A stretch of 64,000 nt of DNA from Chrysomallon squamiferum. Its lineage: Eukaryota > Mollusca > Gastropoda > Neomphalida > Peltospiridae. The stretch spans positions 6,384,901 through 6,448,900 of the forward strand of contig CM022665.1 in assembly GCA_012295275.1 (NCBI GenBank), in the 5' to 3' direction. A model generated the notes under the pieces. That model did not search any database. It was not told where the DNA came from and worked only from the letters and a program-made list of their open reading frames with translations. Below, one piece after another: positions 1-13,500 of the stretch. Within the stretch, counting starts at the first letter, position 1; each line of letters opens with the position of its first letter. Position numbers and translations under genes: made by a program.

Positions 1-213
1 CTTTTAAGATTTCTATATTATGTCAGTAGAAGGTAGAGAAATCTTTATTATTACCCCCAAAAAGGATAGAAAAGAATGAAAATTAATTAATTAAATAATG
101 AACAAATCATAGGTTTTACATTTGTCCATTATCATTAAGTAAAGTAATTTCTTTTAATTGTTACATCATTATGAAATTTCTATCTCTTTAACAATTAAGC
201 CAGTTATTTTCAG
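1..213 (+). other. MOCS3: Partial intron of MOCS3
   Basis: AT-rich, non-coding sequence ending in a pyrimidine-rich tract and CAG acceptor at 211-213. It is the 3' end of the intron before the first visible MOCS3 exon. No other feature was seen. Confidence 0.7.
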
Positions 214-1518
214 CGTCTGTTACTGTTTGATGGCCTAGATTTGACTTTTAGGACGATAAGATTACGTCCACGTCAGCCATCATGTGTGGTTTGTGGAGAA
301 ACTCCATCTATCACAGAGCTTATTGACTATGAGCAGTTCTGTGGAGCAAGAGCTACAGATAAAGTAAATAATCTTTACAAAATATTTAATGTGTGAAACC
401 AGACTAAATATTTTTATAATAAAAATATAATTGGTTATGAAACAACTCCTCAATTTTGATTTTACCTGTAATTTTGTTTTTAATTTGAATAATTGTTAAG
501 TTTTGGGAGTTTTTTCACGGTTTTTTCTTACTTGTACAGGATCATTGCAAGAATATTTTAACTGCTGATGAAAGATTATCAGCAAAGGTAAGACATACTT
601 CCTTCTTTGAGATCTAATCTTTTCCAAACAGTGATTAAGATGAATTGGATAAAATTCTTTATAGTTTCTACTCTCAAAAAGTTATTAATTTTTCAGTATT
701 CCATAATATACAATTTGTTTCATTCACTTTACTCATTTGTTTTATTTAAATTTCATTTTGTGAAATGTTTTTCTTGGTTACTGCCGTTAAGACATGAGGT
801 TACTTTTTTCAAATTATTTGTTCTTTTTGTAGGATTACAGAGAAATGTTGAACAGAAGTGTCCCTCATTTGCTCATTGATGTGCGCCAGCCTGTGGAAAT
901 GGAGATATGTCAACTTCCACACAAAACTATTATTAGTATCCTTTGTGTAGTGTTGATAGCTATTTAAAAAAATAAAAATAATAATAATGTTCAATTCAAC
1001 GTAACTCAGGTAATTGTTTAACAAATATTTTTTTAACTGTTAATGAAAATTGTTTTTATTGAACTTGATATATTAATAATTTATTTAAAAATGTTAAAAT
1101 CCACTAAAAACTTTTCTTAAAGTTATCTATTGTCTGCTGGTTCATGAATTCATTTGATATGCAAAAACAAAAAAGAACGGTCAAAACCAATGAAAAACTG
1201 TATGAATAAAAACTATTTAAATTTCTCTACTTTCCAAAATGTATATAGCAAATAAAGCTTTACAATTTTCCTTAAATAATTTTAGACATTCCAATAGATG
1301 TAATAGGTAAAGAAGAAAGTATCAAAAAGATTGGAGAAGTAGTGAAATCTCATAATGTAAAAGAGGTTGTACTAGTGTGTCGTCGTGGAAATGATTCTCA
1401 GATTGCAGTGAGAACTCTTCAGGAGAAATTAAAAGATTTCAGTATTGTTCTGAAGGACATTTCTGGTGGTTTGACTGCTTGGACCAAACAAGTGGACCCT
1501 AAGTTTCCAGTGTACTGA
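214..1518 (+). CDS. MOCS3: MOCS3/UBA4 adenylyltransferase-sulfurtransferase, 3' part (4 exons)
   Basis: This enzyme activates (adenylates) and then thiolates ubiquitin-like sulfur carriers (MOCS2A, URM1) for molybdopterin synthesis and tRNA wobble-uridine thiolation in the cytosol. Exons: 214-363, 540-587, 833-935 and 1286-1518, stop TGA 1516-1518; phases join without a break (177 codons plus stop). The first exon reads [12 protein letters not shown], then CVVCGE and FCGARATDK, matching the end of the E1-like domain with its second zinc-binding CxxC. Exons 3-4 form the C-terminal rhodanese domain ([21 protein letters not shown]). The active-site loop [12 protein letters not shown] has the catalytic Cys at 1378-1380, and the protein ends [17 protein letters not shown]. 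The N-terminal E1-like part with the ATP site lies before the window. The human gene is intronless; this one is not, and its last intron looks U12-type. The neighbour NOP53 is convergent, 423 bp stop to stop. Confidence 0.93.
936..1285 (+). other. MOCS3: U12-type GT-AG intron in MOCS3
   Basis: The donor reads GTATCCTTT at 936-944, a perfect minor-spliceosome 5' site. Near the acceptor, TTCCTTAAA at 1268-1276 differs from the U12 branch consensus TTCCTTAAC only in its last base. The branch A is about 10 nt before the AG at 1284-1285, the short spacing typical of U12 introns. Splicing gives continuous LPHKTIINIPID across the junction. Confidence 0.85.
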
Positions 1519-1941
1519 ATTTTTTACAGTGGAATTACAAATGTAGCTTTTTAATAAATTTATATTCTGAATCTGTAGCCAGCTCTTTTTTGTTACTACC
1601 AAGGACTTTTGACCACTCCCAAAATGTCACAAAAATACATAATTATTATTACTGTGTTTTTTTAAATAAAAATAAAGAAAACTGCAATTTGCAAAACATT
1701 TATTTATAAATATTTATAACCAAATATTTTTCTTTACATCAGCTAGGCATCATATTCAAAAAAAAAAAAAAAAAAATTATTTTAAACATTAATAAAGGAA
1801 AATAATATAACCAGAAGATCATTAATAACGTATAATCAAAAGTAGTTAGAATGAATTCTGTAAATAGTCATAATACTCTACGATATTCATCACACATTTT
1901 ATTTTAGTTTTAAACTATTACCAAACATTTGAATGCAATAT
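1519..1941. other. Convergent intergenic region MOCS3/NOP53
   Basis: The 423 bp between the two stop codons hold both 3' UTRs. On the minus strand, AATAAA (plus-strand tttatt at 1898-1903) lies about 40 nt after the NOP53 stop and is a candidate poly(A) signal for it. An A18 run starts near 1759. No gene was seen. Confidence 0.6.
1553..1558 (+). promoter_or_regulatory. MOCS3: Poly(A) signal AATAAA of MOCS3
   Basis: Canonical AATAAA 35 nt after the MOCS3 stop. A second candidate AATAAA cluster lies near 1662-1676. The 3' UTR would therefore be short. Confidence 0.6.
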
Positions 1942-4900
1942 TTATACATACGTAATTTCTTTGTAGCTTTTCTTTTCTATTTTCTTCGGTTTGTATGTCC
2001 TCTTCCTCCTTTAAAACAGCAAAGAAAAATGAATGTGACATACATATTTAACTGAGCAAAAAAAACCCCAGATTTACAAAATAAGATTTTAAAAAGAATG
2101 AGAAATGCATAGAAAATTCAAAAGAAACTGATGAACTTCAGTATTTTCACAGAGGGATTGCTAAGCAATTCCCATAAAAAAAATGTAATAGTTTTATCTT
2201 AATTTTTATTAATACATTAATAACTTACTTGGCCCTGACTCTGGGTTCAATGATATTTCTCTTCTGGAGACTTTTAAATCTATCTTCCAAAAGATGACCT
2301 TCGGGCTGCAATAAAGAGAAACAAATTGGATTTGTTTTATTACATAGCATGTATCCTATTTCTTTTTCCACCATTTAAAATAAAAAATAATTTAAAAAAG
2401 TTCAAATTCATCTAACAAGAAGATACATACAATGTTTCCTCAATGTTTTTAAATTCAACTTTTTACAAAATTTACAAAGCACTATCTTAGAATAAAGAAT
2501 GAAAATAAGTGAGTCAAAATATTTAAATATGTTACCTTCAGCAATCTGAGTGAACCTACAAGTTCATCTGTGAGCTTCAACTCCAACTCTGGTTCCTCAA
2601 ATCTGTTCTAGTTAAGGATAACATTTGTGACAGAATGGCATTCCATGAATGCCAGTTTAAATGGAATAAGAACTAATCGTGTTTTGAGCTTTAGAGAACA
2701 AAATACTGAATGCTAATATTAAAAATATGATACTGATGTAAAAATTGACCTCTGAATCAATGATTGGATTATCTATCAGACAATATGTGTAATTGTGAAA
2801 CTTATAAATTGTGATTTGGATTAGTTTACCCGTACTCTTCATGTATAAAGAAAAAAAAGGCAAAATCTAATATGCACAAACTGTTTCCATTTTTTAAAAC
2901 TGAAGTTGGATAACAAAATTAAGGATACTTGTGTTTTCCAAGTCTTTTAGGCTGTAATTTGCTTTTTTCTTTAATTTCTTCTTTTTTCATCAGCCTCTGT
3001 TGGTATTCTCTTGTTTTCTTTTCTATTTCTTTCTTCAGTGATTTAACCCTAAACATGGAGAGAATATTTTAAATAAAACTTATCTGTATATGGCTCTGTT
3101 CAGACATTTTAACAACCAGGAATTAAATTAAGAAACATAAAAAGTTTCAAATCTAGAATAAGATACATTATTGATTAAACATCCTAATTAAAAAGAAAAC
3201 ATTCAAACAAAGGAAATAAAATAACGTTTCATTACTTTACATTACTGAAAATACTGCACCCTAAACTGTATTCTCCCAAATTTTCCTAAGCATTATAGAA
3301 ACTATATAAAATAAACTATGAACATTTCACTAACCGGTAAACTTCATTTTCTATCTTCTTTTTAATTTTTAACTTTTTTATCTCATTTAACTGAAATAAA
3401 ACAAATAAAAAAACATACAAAATGTTTTTTGACAAAATCAGTAGGAAAACACAAAGTTTTTTTTATTCTTCTTACTACTTTTTCATTACAAGTGTTCTGA
3501 CATGAGATTAGTAAGAAACATGAAAAATAAATATTAAAAGAATATTTCAGTTAGATTATTTATCCCGTCTCTAACAAATATTAAATTTATTTGGCATAAC
3601 TTACATAAATCTTATTATTAAAAAAATAATAATAAAATAAGTTGTATGAAATTAATATTAAAATCAGGAATTGTTACTTTTCTTAAAAATATATTTTGCT
3701 TGGTATAATTGTACCTTTAGTTTTTCTTCTTTTTCCTTTCTCTTCTGTTTCTTGGTCTTGAAATTTTCTCGTCTGACAGGAGGATTGACCGATATTTTAT
3801 CAGGATCTTCTTCAACATCGTCATTACCATCATCTTTTTTCTTTGTGTCTAATAACCCAGCTGTCATTTCTTCCAACCAGATTTTCTGTATATGACATTC
3901 AAAGATGATTATTTCTAACAGTAGTTTCATCTGATCATGAAAATACTTATTAAATACATTACAGTTCCAAATTTTCACTTAAAATAATACTGCATATTTA
4001 TGCTTAAACCTTAGAATATAGACCATAATAATAGTTTTATGAGTATGAACAGGCCAATAGAAAACGAAATACAAAAATGCTTTACTTTCATCTTAGCCAG
4101 TTGAAATAAAATAAATGTGGAGTAATTTATAATCATACATCCAAACATATATTCCTCTCTGGAAACTTCCCCTCCAGTGCATTGTACAGTTTTTTTTCTT
4201 CTTTCAGCTTTTTCTCTTCTACTTCATTAGCTTTCAGTATTAAGTCCTAAACAAAATTTTGTAAAATATTTTTTTTTTTTTTTTACATAACAACTTGGAA
4301 TGTCAAGTATTAAGGTTTTATATATTATACCTTACAAGTTATGACATTGTAAAATCTCAAGTATTTAATCATTAAAATTATTGCTCAAGAAATATTAAAA
4401 AAATAATAATAAAATTATATGCCTACTCTATACAATTAATTTATTCATCTTTTATTATCTACAGAATACTAATTTCTTTAATGTAACATACAATTCATTA
4501 TTAGTTAAAAATGAAGGCAAATTAAAAAAAAACATCCTAAGAAGAAATTCTCATTTTAAAAGACATTTTGACAAAACATTAAATTTATTTTCAATAATAA
4601 TTTTAGCTTTTACCTCATAATCCTCTAAAGCTGGATTATATGAAGCACCAGGGTGGGGCACTTCGACAGCTGGCACTACAGATGTAGACTGCTGGTATCT
4701 TGGAGGAACCTGTGAAATGCAAAAATGATCTTGTTTTCAGAATGTTTATGTAAGATTTATTTCATAAAAATAACATAAAATCTAATACAATTTATTTAAG
4801 ATGGAATAATGCAACATGAACACAAAACATTTTCAGTACCATTTCATAAAATATATATTACATACTTCAAAGATGAGGAACTTACTTTAACTCTTCTTTT

Positions 4901-7603
4901 CTTTGTAACTGCTAAACAATGATCTAACTCTTCTGGCAGTCTAGTAGTCTCGGAAGATTCTAGTTAAAAAATTAAAAATTAAAAATTTATTAAAACAAAA
5001 ATTAAACAAGTCTTTTTATAATGAATTGAGAAAAGAAATATCTAGCTCTGCATATATTTAGAGAATGTATATAAAAGTAATTATATAATCGTAATGGTAA
5101 TTTTTAACAGAAAACCAAACTGTCTGTTACAAACAACTTTAATAAGGAAAATATTAGCATCTTGGTTGATATTTTTAAGCAAAAATTCTTCACCTTTTAT
5201 TCTTTGTGGCAGCAAAGTTTTTTCTGGTTGTGGTGGGGGTCAGTGGTTTGTTTGGCTTTTTTTTAATTATTTTGACCATTTCTAATTATATAAAATAATG
5301 GATTGTCTTGCTATTTTCATTCAGACAGGAATCCATTTCAGTTATTAAGGTAATTAGTTTTTCTAATACCTTTTTTTACTCCATAAAATTATCAGTTAAA
5401 ACCAAATTTTTAACTTACATGTTTTAATGGTGAATTATTTTAATATGGTAAGGATATAAAATATTTAATTTTACCATTTTTAGCATTACCCGACCACATA
5501 TCAAAAGTTGCAATTGGCAGTTTGTTCTTTGATCTGATTCTTTTAAGTCTCTCTCTCCTAGCTTCTTGTTGTTGTTTCCTAATCTGGATCAGTTTAACTG
5601 ATTTTGCCTTTTTCTCCAGTTGTTTCTGAACCTTTGCAGAAACACCAGATTTTTTCACATTATGAGCTCTGAACAAAAAAACAACATAAAACAAATATAG
5701 ATCCATACCTGTGTGCGTGGGGGGGTATGTGTGTACACACTGAAAATATTAATAAAAATAATAAATCCATCATGTTTCATGTACTTGTATGACAAAAAGA
5801 TAACAAAATAATTACTGCTATTTAGAAATATAGTCCATCAATTGTAAATACAAGTCTTTAGGTATTCTGTCCCCTTTTTCTTATTAAACAAATTCAATCA
5901 AATATAATTATTATTTTTTCAAAATATTTCTCTTTAGTATTTGTTTAATAATATCTGTAATTAATATTTATTTTCAGACAGTAAGTTAAAAACAAACTTA
6001 CACTCTAGCTGGTTTTATAAGAGGATCTGGTTCCAAATTGGCATAACATTTAAAAATTGTTGGTCCTTTCTTTCTTTTCTGAACCGGTTCTGAAAATTCC
6101 ACAAATTAGTTACCAATGAGTCATTCTTATTTTCTTAACAAATAATGCTTACAATCGAGTGTTAATTATAAAGCTAGTCTTTATTGAAATATTTGAAATA
6201 TTACAAATTATAAACACATTCACATACATCAAAAGACTCATAAAAACTAATTTAATGTTGTACTGATGTAGTTTGTGATAGTACAAATTCTTTTCGATAT
6301 AACAGTGTTATGTTCTTGCAATCTCACCCTGAAGCCACCGTCAAGATCAATCAGAAATCATAGAACAGTTTGAAAAAACTGTGCATTAACATAAAACAGA
6401 CTTAATTTGCAGTATTCCAGTGTACGAGACTTGTATGTAAAACTGAGTTATTTGTAATCAAATACACTTACTTCTAGCCAAGTCTTCAGCATCTTTATCC
6501 ACAAAGAAAAGTTGCTCATTTTTTTTATCAGCAACTAACCCCCTGTTAAAAATAAAATAAAAGATAAAATAAAATAGTGTGTGAATGTTTTATAGTAATT
6601 AGCTTCAAGTTCAAAAGTTTTAAAATAAATGGAACACACAAAAGGAACATACATCCTTACATTTTTCTTTGTTATATAACAAACATTACTGCATGTTAAG
6701 TAAAGAGATTTGATTTTGTCGATAGTCCAAAGTCTTTCTTAACTTTATAGCAGTATTCTAATATTCTTTATAAAGCAATTACCAAAAATACACAATACAA
6801 ATATGTTGTTGTCACTTCAAAATAATCACTGAGAATAAAATATATTTTCTAGGATATTAAAAATATTTACACCCTTCGATTATGAACATAAAGATTTTTC
6901 AGAATTAAATTTTAATGAGTTAAAAACTGTAATGTAGGTACATATTAATTCTATCATGTTTTTCATCAATTTAACCTACTTTTAAGTCCTAGACATTTTA
7001 TTTTTTTTACTGATAAATATTTTAACTATTTAAAATAGTTAAAATACTGGATAAAATATTTTAATATCCCTTTTTAAAACAGCCCATACTGAGATACTCA
7101 TAAGAATATTAAAAATCATAAAATATTTAGTGCATTCACTGATGATCATTTATGTTCGACTTGTATGTTACAATAGCTTGAACAAGTTGAATTTATTAAA
7201 AACAACAACAAAACAACATAAAATGATAAACATACGCGTACAAGCAGATGATTTATAAACTTAAAAACATAACAACAACTGTCAACAGGAAATCTTCAGA
7301 TATCAATGTTTAAACAAGTGTAATTAAAAAAAAAAAAAGCAACAAAGTATGTAAATTAGCCCCGAATAGAATAATTTTGACATTTTGTGATCTTTGCGTT
7401 ACGCAGACTACAACTGGCATGGAGAAATAATGCAAGAAAACATTTTATTTGTGACAGTTCAGAATATACCCTGTTCTTTCTTGTAATCTCTCATCTTCTA
7501 AGAATTCTTCAACTTGTGAAACATCTATGTTTTTCCATGATTTCTTTCTGCTTTTAGCAATCTTTCTACGTTTTGGGCCCACACGTGTTGTTGCTACCGC
7601 CAT
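1942..7603 (-). CDS. NOP53: NOP53 (GLTSCR2) ribosome biogenesis factor, complete, 13 exons
   Basis: NOP53 is a nucleolar 60S assembly factor that recruits the Mtr4-exosome to pre-60S particles for ITS2 processing. Exons in coding order: 7603-7470, 6542-6472, 6089-6002, 5668-5475, 4959-4886, 4709-4614, 4246-4139, 3885-3715, 3390-3335, 3048-2929, 2602-2536, 2305-2229, 2008-1942. Total 1323 nt, 440 residues (human 478), every junction in phase. Diagnostic stretches are [13 protein letters not shown] and [13 protein letters not shown] in exons 1-2, [10 protein letters not shown] (family FYDLW) in exon 4 and [19 protein letters not shown] in exon 6. Long Lys/Glu-rich coiled-coil segments fill exons 7-10. 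The C-terminal block has [20 protein letters not shown] and ends [10 protein letters not shown], as in the family. The start is the ATG in exon 1 ([14 protein letters not shown]); the basic N-terminus fits nucleolar targeting. Intron 10 is apparently U12-type. Confidence 0.93.
2603..2928 (-). other. NOP53: U12-type GT-AG intron in NOP53 (intron 10)
   Basis: On the minus strand the donor starts at 2928 with GTATCCTTAA, the U12 5' consensus. Close to the 3' end is TCCTTAAC, a perfect U12 branch point, followed after about 9 nt by the AG at 2604-2603. Using this acceptor joins KRLGKHK to [14 protein letters not shown], the order seen in NOP53 proteins. Reading through the donor would hit a stop two codons later. 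Confidence 0.88.
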
Positions 7604-8198
7604 ATTTAATTTTCTGTGGTAATTTCCTCCATTTGACTTGAAATTAAAAAAAGAAATATCAACATGTTTTTGTTGTAAATACGAAGGGAAAAAGAAAAAC
7701 AGATATAAAATTGTTGAAATTTTATATAACTGTACACTATTTCAAGATTAACGTTTTCAAAATTAATAAATTACTCATTATATTGTGTTTATAACATTTT
7801 GAATTAGAAAAAAAGAAAAGAAAACAAAGTTAGTTAAAAAAGATACTATTAGATAATCTTTATTATAATTGTTTTACCATTACATGGTAGTAGAATTTTT
7901 TATTTATAATTTAAGATTAATAATTAACTTTAATATAAACTATTATTTTTTAAAAATGATATCCGTAATCTCCCAAAAACTTCATATGTGATATCTTAAA
8001 GTATTTATTTATTTTACCCAGTATTTCGAATTTCTTGACATAATTGCAGACTGAAAGAATAATATACACAATGAAATTCAATTACCCATGATCAAGTAAA
8101 ATATAGAACATATATATATCCTTACATTTGTCTTGGAATCACTGTTCAGCATATGCTTACCTAACATTTTCAAAGGGAAATATGTTAATAAATACAAA

Positions 8199-8206
8199 TA
8201 ATAATA

Positions 8207-8239
<33 letters not shown>

Positions 8240-8247
8240 GTTATTAT
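8199..8247. repeat. (TTA)n microsatellite
   Basis: Trinucleotide run of ATT/TTA, slightly interrupted, in the NOP53-KIF28 spacer. Confidence 0.9.
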
Positions 8248-8340
8248 AAATGTTATGGAAAACTGGATATTTTCTTATATTTGATCAATATCTTTTTTCT
8301 TTCTTTTTTAAGTTACCAAAAACATTTTGACAAGCATATT

Positions 8341-8342
<2 letters not shown>

Positions 8343-8374
<32 letters not shown>
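8343..8374. repeat. Poly(T) run, 32 bases
   Basis: Uninterrupted T homopolymer followed by ATT repeats. It could be the reverse tail of an old retroposed copy, but no body with similarity was recognised. Confidence 0.85.
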
Positions 8375-8376
<2 letters not shown>

Positions 8377-10344
8377 TATTATTTTATCTGTAATTTCCAT
8401 TCATTTTATTATCAAATTTTTGATCTGTTATCTTCATTCATACTTTAGTTAAACAAAAAATGTAATTTTAATGAGAGGAATCAATTGTAGCTAATTTCTT
8501 TAAACAAGGAGTGACCACTTCTTTTTAATACTAGCATAGACATCGTAACTAAAGACAAAAAAGGTACTTTCAGCATTTTAAACAATAATCTACATTTACA
8601 CTAATATAAATATACTAAGAAAATACTGTAATGTATCAGTTTTGTTAGAATATACCGTAATTATATCTACATAATTAATAATTGCCTCCTAGAGGATTAA
8701 TTAAATTGTGCCCACATTAGTCTATTTATTCAATAGCTAAAGATTCTTTTATTCTTTTTTGGGGCCAATTTTATACTTTTTTGTTTTAATTATCTTCTAT
8801 TTTCAAACTTTACATTATGCCATATGTCAAAGATTTTCCCATTACAGCTGGTTTTCCACTTCTGGGGTCAAAAGCCTTCATTTCTAAACATCTATATGGC
8901 AGAACCAGATTTTGATGTGTTGAAGCCCTCAGCAATGGAAAGCCTTAGTCTCTGTTTAATAATAATGTTGTATAATAACAGATGCCCTCTCTGACAGTAG
9001 TGGTCTTAATATTAGCATTTTTGACCCATATTTAAATCCAGCCCTGCTAGTTAGTTTTTAGAATAATAAGAAAATTGTATTAATGTTCTGAAATATTTTT
9101 ATTCAAATATTTTTTACAATGTATCAAATAAAACATAAATTTTAACAATCATTTTGAAACCATTAATTGTGTTTACAGTCACACATCTTCTCATTACATA
9201 TCTGTAATAAGGCTTTGGTTTCATAATTTGTATGAAATATCATACGTTACATTATTTTCTAAGAATACTTTCTTAGTTTCATTTTACAGTAATCACTGAC
9301 GTGTGTGTGCATACGTAAAAGAAAAACAAAACTATAAACAAATATTTTTCATTGATTTTGTAACATTTAAATCAGTCAGTGAAAATTATAACATTACTTT
9401 ACACACGAACACACAAATAACATGTATCATGTTCATGAATATACTAAAACATTACTGAACATTTTGTACCCTGAATTTTAATATGTTTTGAGACAAGTCA
9501 TCAAAACACATGTAATGTCCCCAAAAAATAGTTTTAAACAAATATATAATTCTTAAATTAAACACATGAAGAAATATTTTGATCCATACAAGTTTTAATG
9601 GGTCTCTATGGGACAGACTAATATAAAATAAAATAGAAATTGCTTCTTCTTCTTTCTTTTTCTTTTTTTCCCTTTAAACAAATGTATTTAGATCAAAAAT
9701 ATTAATAGTAGACACTGTATGTTTTTAAATAATAATCACAATCTGTTATGTCTGCACAAATGACAAAAAGAATGAAATACTGAGTTAAGCATGGTTTTAA
9801 AAAAATACCATCACATTATATTGCACTCGTATATAAGCAAGAAACTAAACAAAATAATAAATATATTGCAAACAAAGCATACAAAGACAGCATGGATAAT
9901 TTAACAAATTCAAAGTGAAGATGTAGTTATTGCTTCTGATCTACTAAAATTTTTAATATAAAAATAAAATTTGTATTTTTAAGAAATTCTATTGTGATGC
10001 ATCTGATGTGGCTTGAATATCAAGCTACAAAATAAAATGAATTACAAATGAAATCCAGAATGTTAACAACTGCTGTTATAATCCATTTGAAACTGCTAGA
10101 ATTACAGATCAGACTGTAAAATAAAACAAATCTTCAAAGGAATATACACTGACAAATCAAAGATACAAAACATAAAAGTCTAATTCATAAGTTGATATGA
10201 TGACAGCATGGTTCACACAAAAACACAGTCTTAATTTTTTATCATTTTTTCTTTATTGGCACATCAGAATATTATATTACTTTACACCCCATATAATCAG
10301 TGTATTAAACACTGATAACAGCATCAGATAAATTCTTAATCATT

Positions 10345-10350
10345 TTTATT
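10345..10350 (-). promoter_or_regulatory. Candidate poly(A) signal of KIF28-like gene
   Basis: AATAAA on the minus strand about 220 nt after the kinesin stop. AT-rich sequence makes chance matches common, so this is only a candidate. Confidence 0.35.
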
Positions 10351-10567
10351 ATTTAATATCAGGGATAATGCCTTTTCACTTCAAAAAATTTTTTTACTGG
10401 ATATGTGGAATCTGCTGTGCTTTCTGAATAATATGAAATTTTAATTTATAAACAAATGTAAAACTAGAAGGCTTGCTTATTCTGAACACTTTTAAAATTT
10501 ACATGTAATAAATAAATATAAAACAGATGTATGATCTTGATGACAGAGGAGTATGAAACGGTCTGGG

Positions 10568-13500
10568 TTAAGACTGAGGTGTGGGTTTGCTCTTTTTAAT
10601 AGTGCTTGATACACTCTGTTTTAAAGACTGTAGACAGGTAGAAAGGTTTTCCTCTGTTAATTTGAGTTTCTGCTCCTGTTGTAATAGACAATCCTTCAGG
10701 TTTCCATTCTGACTGCCTACATCTTGTGCTGCAGAAACTGAAACAAAAATATCCACTAAACACTTACTCTTCAAAAATAACAAAACCATAGACAATAGTC
10801 AAATATATACATGTACTGAATGGCTGTTGTGATATCTTCATTAATAATATTATTATCATAAATTTTACTGATGCTCTTTCACTATTTATTATTTTTTAAT
10901 AATATATTACACCTTATATATATTTGAATATTAATCAGATGTATTTTAAATGAATCCTTGAATTACTTTTATTAATTATTTTATTTATACTTTTATTTTA
11001 TTTATTTATTTATTTATTTATTTATTAATAATGATAACTATGTATTCACAAACATATTGTGAACATATGGTTATCATTATTATTTTTTAAACATATTTGA
11101 CAGCAATTATTGTAAAATTTGTAACAATAATATTATTTAATCATCATTCTCACCAGTATCTCTCATTTCTTTAAGTTGTTGCTGAATACTGCGCATGTCA
11201 CGAAAGAACACTTTGATGGCCTTAGCAAGATCAACATCAAGTCCAGGACTGGTATGTTCAACAGGATTTTTGTTATTTGTCTGAACACCTTTCATATTAT
11301 GTGGATCTGTAGTGCTGTTTCCTAAATATATATAATAACAGTTCATTTCAGATACACTGTTATGCCACAAAGCAGCAATTTTGATATACATTAACAAAAA
11401 ATGACTTTCACTATCAGGATACTAAAAAGAAAGTGTTCTGTGACCCTGAAATTTATATTTCACGTGGTTATTTGTCATAAAACATTCATATCTATTTTTA
11501 CTGAAAGAAAATAAAAGTAAGGACAAAAATTAGGCAAATCAGATATATACACCAATATGTGTTTGTGTGTGTGTGTGTGTGTTGTTATTGTTGTTGTTGT
11601 TGTTGTTTGTTAGTTAATATTATATGATAATAAAATATTTACTTCTTCTTGATTTGGAGTTAACTTGAGCTTCCTTTTGCATCTCAAGATCATTTCTGAG
11701 TTTAAAATTCTCCTTGTGGATCTGACTTTTTTCATCCTGTACATGTTTCAAGTCAGATTTCTACAAGAAAAGAAAGTTTGGAATTAATTACAAGAAAAGC
11801 TACACAGATGTACAAATTTGGTAACATATTCTGGAATGATGTATTTCAAAATGTAAAAAAATGATGTACAGAAAAATTGCACAATTTAATAAAAGGAAAT
11901 ATAATTATTTTTTTAATTTATTTTTGTTTCTATTCATTTATAATTTTGTGAAATGTTACTGGATATGCCAATTATTTAACCCATTATTTCATTTTTAAAA
12001 ATATAGTTTCATTAAATAATAATACATGTCCTAATTAAATGGAAGTAAATGGTCCAACATAACATTAAATTTGTTGTGCAAGCAAAAATTAATAGAAGTA
12101 TTACAACAGCAAAAATCTGAAATTAAATAATTTAAAAATATTGTAAATGTTCTGCACATATATATTTTTATATTTTTATGTTTCAAAATCAAATCTTGAA
12201 GATTAAAATGACAAAAATATGTTATTATTTTGTGCTAGTTAAAATGCTCAGTTAATCAAGATTAATATAAGCTGCCACTGCAAATATAAAACAATCAATG
12301 TGTTGATCAAAACATAAACTGATGGTGAAAAGTGGAAGAAGACACTAACATTAAATTGTATATGTAAAAGCCCTTAATACTTTTATAGTCATAGCTAGTT
12401 ATCTTACGTAACTTTATTATTAGCAAAGACACAAATAAATTAATAAACTGAAAACAGACAAAAAGTATTTAGGCCACTTACCACCAAAAGTTCAACATTA
12501 AACAAAAAAGATATTGTGAAGTATCATCTCCAGTTTTCAGTTTGAAAGATTTTTAAATTATGGCTCATTAAAATAAAATAAAGGAATTCAGTGGTGACCA
12601 GAAAAGTAAACAAAACAGTAAGATCTGTTATTTTTGAACTATCAATTACATTTCAAATAATCAAACTTCACTTATTATGTATTTCAATAGAGCATTCTTA
12701 CACCATTAACCCACATTAGTTTTTATAATGTAGTGTTATTATTCAGAGCTCACCAGTGATACCAGTTTACTAATAATATCCTCTTGTGGATTCTGTGAGA
12801 TTAGGAAAGTGAAACAAAATGATAAAACTAGTGAAAATCACACACAAACAAAATAGCATGTTAAAAAAAAATAAAAGTGCAGGCAAAAAGCAACAAATAA
12901 TGATTTAACTACATACATATATATATATATATTGTTTTATTTTATTTTATTTTATTTTTTTGCTATTTATTTAAAAAATAACAAAAATAATTCTCAATAA
13001 CTTTCTACATTAAAACTGTAATTGAACATTATTTAAGTACATTAAAGAATTTTACATCATTAATAAAACAGACCTCAAAAAATAATTAAATTAATTTTGT
13101 ACAGTTACATTTTGTGAAAACAAATAATAAAATGAGAAATCCATGAATTGAAATATTACTAAAAATTGTTATTAATTCAGTAATGCATATATACATATTG
13201 CTGAATATGTGATAAAATTATTTCAAATTTTATTCAAAATTTTTGTTGTCTGTTTTTGGTTAAATGTTAGCTAAAAAAAGAAAAACATGATATGTAATGC
13301 TGAAACGTGGCATTACAAATTAAAAATATTGGTTTATTTAATAAAATCATTAGTGTTAGCATCACACTAAAGCAAATTATTTAATAGTGTTTAATCAGTT
13401 TTTCAGATGTTACGTTTAACTTACATAAGAAATTGCAACACTAGAATCTATGGAAGATCGTTTAGGGTGAAGAAGTTCTCTTTCAGCTGCAAAATAATAC

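Larger units (their letters stand above)
7604..10567. other. Intergenic NOP53-KIF28, repeat-bearing
   Basis: About 3 kb between the NOP53 start and the kinesin stop on the same strand. It holds the presumed NOP53 promoter (no clear TATA box), a TTA microsatellite near 8199-8247 and a T32 run at 8343-8374. The segment nearest 10567 is probably the kinesin 3' UTR, with a minus-strand AATAAA at 10345-10350. No convincing gene was found. Confidence 0.5.
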
